Origin: Amaurobius ferox
Taxonomy: Eukaryota > Arthropoda > Arachnida > Araneae > Amaurobiidae
Direction of reading: 5' to 3'
DNA: 64,000 nucleotides
Assembly: GCA_951213105.1 (NCBI GenBank)
Contig: OX578144.1
Location: forward strand, 85,201,015 to 85,265,014
Positions 55,688-64,000 of this stretch are shown one piece after another. The first letter of the stretch is position 1. Every line of letters begins with the position of its first letter. Below the pieces are notes generated by a model, which had not been told where the DNA came from, did no database searches, and worked only from the letters and a program-made list of their open reading frames with translations. The position numbers and the translations under genes are program-made.

Positions 55688-56075
55688 ACTGTACAAGACA
55701 AAACTTCGAAAATTTTAAACTTTGAAAGATGAAACTTTCAAAATGTTAAACTTTACAAGATAAAACTTTCAAAATTTGAAACTTTACAAGATAAAACTTT
55801 CGAAATTTGAAATTTTACAAGATAAAAGTTTCAAATTTTGAAAGTTGAAGAATTTGAAACTGTACAAGATAAAACTTCGAAAATTTGAAAATTTACAAGA
55901 TAAAACTTTCAAAATTTTGATACTTTACAAGATAAAACTTTCAAAATTTTAAACTTTACAAGATAAAACTTTCAAAATTTTAAACTTTACAAGATAAAAC
56001 TTTCAAAATTTTAAACTTTACAAGAAGAAACTTTTAAAATTTGAAACTTTAGAAGTTAAAATTTTCAGAATGTGC
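55688..56075. repeat. 31-base minisatellite
   Basis: About 12 copies of AAACTTTACAAGATAAAACT then TTCAAAATTTT, unit 31 bases, most regular at 55900-56020. Each unit is itself two related halves (AAACTTTACAAG.. and AAACTTTCAAAA..). Confidence 0.85.
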
Positions 56076-56439
56076 GTGCCCATTTTTTAGAAAATGATTT
56101 TTTTCACTGATGTATACTATTGCGGTACCTCCATTCACTGACACCTGGAAGCAAATTCCCCCACCTGAGCCTCCCTCTTTGGTACGCCTCTGACATACAC
56201 ACATGCAAACACGCATACATACACACACACACGCAGACACAAAGTGCAGTCTAAAGTGCAGTCAATGTGTGTTAGAAGGTTATAAAATTATCTTTTCCAC
56301 CAAAATCTCGAATTTAAAATTTCCAACAAAACAATACAATTTCCATACACTTGCACGAAAAATAAAAAATAATCCGCCGGAAAAAGTACCCAATCGCCGA
56401 TCTTCTGAATACTGTGCTGGTATACTGATTACTACTCAC

Positions 56440-56740
56440 ATCCCGGCTATATGTGATTTTTTTTCATTTACAACCTACCTACCTGCAACTATTCACCTCA
56501 CTTACAACTATTTTATCGAAAGCAAGGATAGTACAATATTCCATTTTTCTACTATCATAACAAATTTATCTCATGAAAAACTCTTCGTAGCTGAAATCCA
56601 TAAAATACTTTTTTCAGTGGAAAATACATTTTCCCTTCATGCTCTGTTGGTTTATGGAGTTATTTTGTGGATTACGTCTGGTCTGTTCTGGGAGAAAATT
56701 AATAAAGCTTGAAAAATTGTTTTGAATTGTTGCTGAAAAA
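56440..56740 (+). repeat. Dispersed repeat, copy 1 (pairs with 61170-61390)
   Basis: Shares with 61170-61390 the order CATATCA.ATTTATC, TGAAAA.CTCT, GTGGAAAATACATT.CCC, TTGTTGG.TTAT..AGTTATTTT, TGGATTACG.CTG.TC and AGAAAAT.AATAAA.CTTGAAA. The AATAAA near the end suggests a retroposed 3' end or a processed copy. No protein recognised; a 169-codon open stretch overlaps this copy but is not conserved as a frame in the other. Confidence 0.5.
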
Positions 56741-57003
56741 TGAGCGATGCGGAGTCAGCAAGAGAAGGAATGTTTTGCAGATATATTCTTCGAAATTAAG
56801 ATACGGAGTTGCATCGCAGAAGCATTTAAAATTACATATTTAATTGATTTCACATTTAATATTTTAAACATGCAGGGTTTCTAAGAAAGATTCTAAGCAC
56901 ATTTTTAACTTTATAAGGCTTTTAAGGCACATCTCTAACTTTGTAAGGAATTGTCCATGAACGTATACGTTATATCAATCAAAGTTATTCAGAACAAGAA
57001 AGA

Positions 57004-57990
57004 TCAATCATGCATAAAGCATTGATGACGAACTACTTTCCAACTGAAATGCAATTTTTTAAACTTCTTAAAAAAGCGATACATTCAGCGGTGATATTTT
57101 TTAATTATCACAGAACTACAATAATTAATTTTACTTGAAAACTTAAAACTTCATCGAAAAAAATCAACTTTATTCAAATAACATCGTCGAAATATAAATC
57201 GTCTGGCTCTCTATGCAAAAGCAAAAAGAAATACATCCATTTCACTTATATTACAGACTCCAGAGCAAAATAAATATGCGTGAAAAGAATTCAGCAATTC
57301 TTATACAATTCAGCAATTCTTATACAATTCATCTTACAATCACTTGTTTCTTTTCTGCATCCATAAATATTAGGCTCTGTTGTAGAAATAATAAAAATTT
57401 GATGATCATTTAAACTCAAAAGTATTTTAATTGCGTTGGCGCAGAATGTAGATGCACAGAAAGTACTCTAAAACAAAACGGATTTAGGACGGATGCCACG
57501 CTAAGCGACTAGGATGGATGCCAAACTAAAAGAACTTTTAAAATCACGATTTTTACTCTGGTAAATAAATATGGATGCCATATTTTATTTTGAAGTGGGT
57601 GTCATGGGATTTCTTAATATTATATGTATGTAATTATTATCTTACTTTTTATTTATAAACTGTGGATGAATTTTTTTATATATTTTATGGGAAAACTTGA
57701 ATATTTTCTAAAATTTTCGAAGCAATTTGTGAGTTTTAACTTTTCTGAAAAAATGTTTGAAAAATTAGGTCCCATAGGGTTCATTGCATTTCATTTTTTC
57801 AACCTGAGTTCATCCCAAACTTATTAGGTGATACTATTTATTTACATTTTCATATGTCCCACAGACCGTCTCAACAACATACTAAAATTTAATTTTGATG
57901 AAGTGATTTTTAAGGCAGTTATCGGGCAAACGGACAGACAGACAGAATGAACAAAGTCATAAACACTTTTCAACTATGTTGTAAAGTGTT
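57004..57990 (+). mobile_element. Family C element, plus-strand copy
   Basis: 5' hairpin GATCAATCATGCATAAAGCA then TTGAT (57004-57028), 5' inner motif ACTACTTTCCAAC (57032-57043), and 3' hairpin AACACTTTTCAACTATGTTG then TAAAGTGTT (57962-57990), with a CAGA microsatellite just inside (57930-57948). Complete from end to end; about 300 bases shorter than the 42990-44290 copy. Confidence 0.72.
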
Positions 57991-58369
57991 AATGAAAATG
58001 ATTAAACCACCCCTAAGAGAAAATTTAAAAAGTTAGTCGAATGGACTCGTCAACAAAGCGAGGTAAAAGAAAAGAAAGATAATTATAAAGTGGTGAAGGA
58101 TTATCTGAAAAGTAGGAATCCACATAAAGAAGACATATTAAAGATATTAAATACTTATAGAAAAGTCGCATCGTCAGAGACTGCAATATAATGAACATCC
58201 AATATTTGTCAAAGTACGCGATAATATTTTTATGGGATTCAAATGCGCATTGCCTCTGACGGGAGGGCATTTTAAAGAGACTCTGTACTGGATTTCGGTT
58301 CAAGAATGTGTTGTTTGTTGTAACGTTACTGTATGGGAACAGCAATGCACCCATAACCATACTGAATCC
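57991..58369. other. No recognisable feature
   Basis: A 122-codon minus-strand open stretch (58025-58393) has hydrophobic patches but no motif I recognise and ends in the minisatellite; not called as a gene. Confidence 0.4.
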
Positions 58370-59327
58370 AAATTTCTGTAACAGTTCTGTCACTTACTGA
58401 GTATTGCCATCTGTGACGGTTCTGTAACATACTGAGTACTGCTTGCTCTAACATTCCTGTAACATACTGAGTACTACCTTCTGCAACGGTTCTGTAACAT
58501 ACTGAGTACTGCTTTCTCTAACAGTTCTGTAACATGCTGAGTACTGCCTTCTGCAACCGTTCTGTAACATACTGAGTACTGCTTTCTCTAAAAGTTCAGT
58601 ACCATGCTGAGTACTGCCTTCTGCAACGGTTCTCTAACACACTGAGTACTGCTTTCTTTAACCGTTCTATAACACCCAGAGTACTGCCTTATCAAACGGT
58701 TCTGTAACATACTGAGTTCTTTCTGTAACAGTTCTGGAACATACTGAGTACTACCTTCTGTAACGGTTCTGTAACATACTGAGTATTGCTTTCTCTAACA
58801 GTTCTGTAACATGCTGCGTACTGCCTTCTGCAACGGTTCTGTAACATACTGAGTACTTTTTTCTCTAACCTTTCTGTAACATACAGAGTACTGCCTTCTG
58901 TAACGGTTCTGTAACATACTGAGTACTGCTTGCTCTAGCATTCCTGTAACATACTGAGTACTACCTTCTGCAACGGTTCTGTAACATACTGAGTACTGCT
59001 TTCTCTAACAGTTCTGTAACATGCTGAGTACTGCCTTCGCAACTGTTCTGTAACATACTGAGTACTTTTTTCTCTAACCTTTCTGTAACATACAGAGTAC
59101 TGCCTTTTGTAACGGTTCTGTAACATACTGATTACTGCTTGCTCTAACAGTCCTGTAACATACTGAGTACTACCTTCTGCAACGGTTCTGTAGCATACTG
59201 AGTACTGCTTTCTCTAACAGTTCTGTAACATGTGAGTACTGTCTTCTGCAACTATTCTGTGACATACTGAGTACTGCTTTCTCTGACAGTTCTGTAACAT
59301 ACTGAGTACTGCCTTCTGTAACAGTTT
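58370..59327. repeat. 35-base minisatellite with higher-order structure
   Basis: About 27 copies of TTCTGTAACATACTGAGTAC then TGC and 12 variable bases. Two unit types alternate: one with CTTCTGCAACGG and one with TTTCTCTAACAG. A longer period of 209-210 bases (six units) is visible: the TTTTTTCTCTAACC variant occurs at 58857 and 59066, and GCTTGCTCTA at 58928 and 59137. 35 is not divisible by three, so the open stretch at 58935-59126 is not protein repeats. Confidence 0.92.
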
Positions 59328-61169
59328 TAGCGTCGATTCCTATTGATTAGGCAATGCTCTACAACTTTTTAAATTGTTAACTTTGTCTGCCTAGATCTAT
59401 TGCAAAGTACGTCAGTGCAATCACTTTCCTTCGATCAGGCGTGATTATTTTGTTATTGTTATATTTAACAAGTACACTCGGATTTTCCCTTACAAAGTTG
59501 TTGGGTTGCTTAAAAACATTCCCAAGAACTGTATAAACTTCGAAGCAATGACAGAAGAAGGTGTTCAACACATTTAAATATAAAATAATGAATGCAAATA
59601 CATTTAACAAGTAAATCAGGCTACCGATATTTTGATAGTATTGTCATTATTTTGTTTACTACTTTTACCATTTTAGACTTATTCTTCTCTCGATGTATTT
59701 TACATTTTTGTTTATCTGTGTCTATGAATTTGTCCCTCTATATAATATGATGCTTGGTAAGATTGAATTTGTGGTTTTTCCACAGAGGTTCGCAAAATTG
59801 GGCACAAAGCAAATTTTCTTGATGCCATTACACTTATTTCAGTTAGCATCAAAATCACAAAGTTAAAAATACGGTCACTATGCCGAAAAACGGAATTAGC
59901 AGAACTGAGCTTTATTTGGAGATTATACATTGGACTATTTCTACATAACTATCTTACAACAATGGACTCTTTACGCCCTATTTTGCAAACAACATGCCGG
60001 TTCCATTTTTAGTAGATTCATATGTTCTACTGGACTAAGCTGTATACAAAATTTCAGCTCTCTAGGACGTAGGAACTGTAGTGATACAGTTGCACAAAAG
60101 ATAGTTTCATATTCCAGATATGGCTCGGCGACATGTCGACATCAGCCACAAACTGGGCGATGCCTGATGCTAGAATGGGCGGACAATTTATCCAATTTAT
60201 TTACGAGTAATAAATGAAGAATGACAGCCTGAGAGATACAACGATGGACGCAAGCAAGCTCATGGACATCTTGAGATAACCAGTGAAAGCCAATGTAGAC
60301 CACGCCCAGACGAGTGGAGCAAATTGGACAACAGATACGGTGGAACCAATGAGAGTCAATGTGGAAATCAAATTTTCCTCTGTTCAACAAGTGAAGGTTA
60401 AGACAGGCTTGAAAAATTTGCTGTGGAATAAACACTTAAAAGTGTGCTCAGAATACTCTATGATTTTGATGGTTTAAGCATGTAAAAATGCACTCCAGAA
60501 GAGTGGTTTTAGTGAAGGATATCCAAAGGTGACATCCTGCACTCCAAAGAGCAAAAAGGTAAACTTTTCATATTAAATATGAGGAATTGCATAACCCGAC
60601 GAAAAGTCGGCGAGAGAATGTAAACTCTATCACTACCAACTTATTAAAGCCAAAGAAACTATAATTTTGGACAAGATAGTAAATTGTAAATATAAATATT
60701 GATTCAAAATTAAGCTGTCCCAAAATTTACTATTAAATAAAATAATTAATAAAGTATTGTTTGAGAAATTTAATGTAGGTTTATTGGATAAGTGAAATTA
60801 ATTTTATGTTCAAATTGCCTTTCAGAAACAAAGGTTGAAACAATAAATTAACTATAGTGGGTTATCACTTAGGTAATGTACATAAATTTGCAATTAGTGG
60901 TCACTCAATAAAAATTTTAATTAATAATTAAATTTAATGTATTCACTACAGGAACGTACGTTTAAAATACCATCAAAAAGTTTCAAACATACAGACAACC
61001 ACACTGAATAGATTGACAGCCACGCTGAAACGTAAGGCCACACATCGGTCAAGACGAGTTATATAAAAGCTTTTAAAAATAGAGGCTGCCTGTATGAGAT
61101 ATTCTGCTTAGCATCATCCTTATTTATAATGTGTTATAAAATAATTCGCGTTTCTTCTTTCAATACATT
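59328..61169. other. No gene supported
   Basis: 59930-60545 is GC-richer with several short open stretches on both strands (for example 60142-60435 minus, 60283-60477 plus) but none has a motif I recognise. The rest is AT-rich. Confidence 0.4.
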
Positions 61170-61390
61170 TATATATTTTTGAAAAATTGCGAAAATTACA
61201 ATATCCTGCTTTCTTATACCTTCGTCATATCAGATTTATCATTTGAAAAGCTCTGCCTGCACCACAAAATGCTGTCAGCGGAAAATACATTCCGCCGCAC
61301 ACTTTGTTGGCTTATAAAGTTATTTTCTGAATTACGCCTGTTCCGTCTCCAGAGAAAATGAATAAATCTTGAAATTGTTTTGAAGAATCG
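61170..61390 (+). repeat. Dispersed repeat, copy 2 (pairs with 56440-56740)
   Basis: See 56440-56740. Confidence 0.5.
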
Positions 61391-61934
61391 CATCAAATAT
61401 AGAACTATGAAGGAAAATATTATTTTGTACACAAAAGCAGATTCATGCGAATTGGAATATAAAAGAGATTGTTCTCATAGAATCAATTACATTTACATTT
61501 TTAAATAAATATGTTTTTTAATGTTTGACATAGTTATATTATAACTGGCAGATGGAAAAATGTATTTTTTTAATTAAAGCAAAAAATATGAATGTAAATG
61601 AATGTAGAAAACTGTGAAGACGTTTAATTACGTTTAAACGTTTAATTACGGTTTTGATGTATAAAAGTTTCAATTTTAATTTTCTTCATTATACACAAAT
61701 TTTGATTCTAAATGGAATATTTTGTACTTTTTTTTTTGCAAATACCTATATGACTTTCTGATTCCTCTGCTTTCTTTATATAAGATATCATCAGGTTCGA
61801 CGCAACTCTGTGAAGTGGAAGTATTGCTGTAAATTATGGGGCTTTTTGAAGCTCGATATTATTCAGATATCAGTAATCCACTGCATCTAAATTGCAATAT
61901 TGCAATGCTAGAAAGCATTGTAAAGAATTCTTGG
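61391..61934. other. No recognisable feature
   Basis: AT-rich with a CGTTTAATTACG direct duplication at 61619-61650. Confidence 0.4.
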
Positions 61935-62015
61935 CCCCCCCAGGTACAGAACCAACGATATACTAGCCATGCCACTAGCCGACACTTAACCAATGAGATA
62001 CTGAGGCGATTACAT
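61935..62015 (-). repeat. Possible tRNA-derived SINE head
   Basis: On the minus strand CTCATTGGTTAAGTGTCGGC is like the start of tRNA-derived SINEs, and CGTTGGTTCTGTACC might be a worn B box. Weak. Confidence 0.3.
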
Positions 62016-62231
62016 TTTCTTTTATATTTGAAGTGGACATTATAATTTAACAATTTTTAGTATGCGTGACTGCAATATATAAATCATTGAGCTTTTTTTA
62101 TTAAATGTCATCCAATTTTATGGAATTTCTCAGTTATGAAATGTTTTGAATTGGTTGATAAGAAATTGAACTATAATCTGAAAACTTATGGAAGATAATG
62201 TAAGATCCATTTTATATAAAAAGGGAAAATA

Positions 62232-62330
62232 CAATCATCTCAGTAGCTGAATGGATATAGATATGTTCAAGAATCCAAGGATATGGGATTCGGTACTCCA
62301 ATGAGGCCTAGAACTCTTTATACTGAATAT
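62232..62330 (+). repeat. Possible worn tRNA-like module
   Basis: CAGTAGCTGAATGGATA (A-box-like) and GGGATTCGGTACTCC (B-box-like). Very weak. Confidence 0.2.
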
Positions 62331-62445
62331 TCGATATACGGTCAACTTTCTCTAAGAGTCTATCTGTATTATGCAGTCATATGTCTTAAAGACCAGTTAT
62401 GTGGAGCGAGAAAAATTATCCTTTACGTATACTGTTGAATATCTT

Positions 62446-62446
<1 letters not shown>

Positions 62447-62479
<33 letters not shown>
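62447..62479. repeat. (TA)n microsatellite
   Basis: About 32 bases of TA directly before CTAGCCGAATACCCG; elements of this kind are often found inserted next to TA tracts. Confidence 0.9.
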
Positions 62480-64000
62480 TAGCCGAATACCCGTTGAAAA
62501 TCAACGGTATCGCAATAAGCAACCCCTGAATAATGTAAATTTTTTAATAATTCGCTTTTCACATTTGTTCGACAAATCGAATATTTTGGTGTGCAGAACC
62601 CCCTAAAGAAGAAAATATTGGGAAACTAAATTTGCGCATTTCTTCCTTTCGAATTATTTACCCGTGCACTACATTAAATTCTATCTCATCCCGAGACACC
62701 CCTATATTATTATTTCTCCTTTGGAACTTTTTTCTGTGAAGCACACCCATAAATGAACATTTTTGAAAAACTCTCTTTGTCTTGGGTTTTTTATCAGATG
62801 ATTGGCCCATATACCTAATATCAAGCCGCTGTCACATTTAAAAGGAAGCGTGCCTCATTTATTCTGAAAATCGAACATATTAGTGTGCGGCACCCCTTAA
62901 AGTAGCAAATATTGGAAATCTGAAATTTCACGCTTTCTTCCTTTCAAACTATCTACACGTACACCAAATTTGAAGTCTCTATCCTATCGAGAAGCATTTT
63001 TTTCTATCACTTCACTTTTCGAACGTTTTTCTGTGTAGCACCCCGTCAATGAACATTTTTGTCAAACCGTATTCATGTTTGGTGTTTTTGTCAAATAGTT
63101 AGCCCATATACTAAATTTCAAGCTTCTATCACATTGTAAAGAGGGCGTTTTTCATTTGTTCGGCAAATCGAAAATTTTAGTGAGCGGCACCCCCTACAAT
63201 AGCAAAAGTTTGAAAACTGAAATTGCTCACTTTCCTTCTTTCCAACTATTTACCCGTACACCAAATTTGAAGTCTCTATCTCATCGTGAAGTATGCATTT
63301 CTAGCATTTCATCTTTCGAATGCTTTTGTGTGGAGTACCCACCCCCTTAACTATACATTTTTGAAAAACTCTATTCTTTTTCTGATTTCTATGAGATGAT
63401 TCGCCCATATACCAAATATTAAACCTCTATCACCTTTTGAAAGGGGCGTTTCTCCTTTATTCCGAAAATCGAACATTTTAGTGTGCGACACCCCCTAAAG
63501 TAAAAAATTTTGGTAAACAGAAATTATACACTTTCTTCCTTCCACACTATCTACCCTTACACCAAATTTGATATCTCTATCTCATTCCGAATTATGGTTT
63601 TTTATCAATTCACTTTTCGAACGTTTTACTCTGGAGCACCCCCTTAAACGAACATTTTTGAAAAACTATATTTGTCTTGGGTGTTTCCATCAAATGATTA
63701 GCCCATATACCGAATTCCAAGCCTCTATCAAATTTTAAAGGATCGTTTTCTCATTTATTCTGCAAATCGAATATTTAGGTGTGCGGCACCCCCCTTAAGT
63801 AGAAAATATTGGAAATCTGAAATTGTACGCTTTCTTCCTTTCGAACGATTTACCAATACACCAAATTTGAAGACTCGCAAAGCATGATTTCCTATCATTT
63901 CACTTTTCGAACGTATTAGTGTGCGGCACCCCCTTAAGTAGAAAATATTGAAAATCGGAAATTGCACACTTTCTTCCTTTCGAACAATTTAGCCATACAC
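62480..64000. repeat. Dispersed element with ~300-base tandem units, cut by window end
   Basis: Starts ACTAGCCGAATACCCGTTGA with the hairpin CCGTTGA-AAA-TCAACGG at 62491-62507. Then GTGTGCGGCACCCCCT-like text recurs at 62590, 62892, 63179, 63481, 63779 and 63922, that is every 287-302 bases except the last (143). Each unit also contains a second, weaker version of the same text (TTTTCGAACGTTTTTCTGTG, then GCACCCCC), so units are dimers of about 150 bases. No coding region. Confidence 0.8.

Noticed and set aside
56203..56712. 169-codon plus-strand frame
   Set aside because: Its start is a CA microsatellite and its end overlaps a dispersed repeat whose other copy does not keep the frame.
58935..59126. 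Minus-strand frame that looks like a repeat protein (YSVCYR, STQYVTE)
   Set aside because: The DNA unit is 35 bases, so the frame shifts with every unit; the frame is open by chance over a short part of the array.
58384..59327. CRISPR-like regular repeats
   Set aside because: There are no unique spacers between repeats, the units are directly joined, and the setting is a eukaryotic genome.

Overview
The window looks like a piece of an AT-rich arthropod genome that is almost entirely made of transposable elements and their debris. I found no host protein-coding gene I could defend, no rRNA gene and no intact tRNA gene. The element mix (Ty3/gypsy LTR element, Penelope-like element with a GIY-YIG domain, RNase H-bearing LINE, Tc1-like and pogo-like DNA transposons, tRNA-like modules, many microsatellite-bearing short elements) fits an arthropod. 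A chelicerate, perhaps a spider, is my guess from the general look of the repeats and is not proven by the sequence.

Layout. 1-5 kb: the end of a repeat with an internal 147-base duplication and a (CAGA)n tail, then two copies of a ~0.95 kb non-autonomous element (family A) in opposite orientations. 5.5-16.7 kb: a very young, minus-strand Ty3/gypsy element of 11.2 kb with two ~1.22 kb LTRs (3 substitutions and one 4-base indel apart by eye), TTAT target duplication, primer-binding site, polypurine tract, a gag-protease frame and a pol frame that is broken inside reverse transcriptase. It sits inside an older inverted repeat. 17-26 kb: three more family A elements, family B elements, a pogo-like deletion derivative nested in one of them, and a candidate promoter with a short first exon. 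26.8-29.9 kb: a decayed LINE whose RNase H domain is split by a family A element, with tRNA-like modules nearby. 30.4-33 kb: a degenerate array of ~20-base units ending in TTTGGCGA. 34.5-36.3 kb: a decayed Penelope-like element with long inverted arms. 37-38.4 kb: a second, inverted copy of the LINE 3' end with tRNA-like modules. 38.5-41.2 kb: a head-to-tail and inverted cluster of family B elements. 41-48 kb: a segmental duplication carrying family A and a third related family (C), with one block of near-perfect identity. 49.4-51.9 kb: a candidate LTR with its polypurine tract and a dead Tc1-like transposon. 52.5-64 kb: a foldback element, two minisatellites (31 and 35 bases), more repeats, and a ~300-base dimeric array running off the right edge.

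The most interesting signal is the shared design of families A, B and C. Each has a small hairpin at the 5' end, then a short sequence (ACTTTCC.. in A and B, AACACTTT.. in C) that is complementary to the right arm of a larger hairpin at the extreme 3' end, with a CA or CAGA microsatellite just inside. The 5' motif and the 3' arm change together between families. This asymmetric-end design, plus head-to-tail tandem junctions, resembles what is described for Helentron-type rolling-circle elements and their non-autonomous relatives (HINEs). The replication protein is not in this window, so that assignment is an inference.
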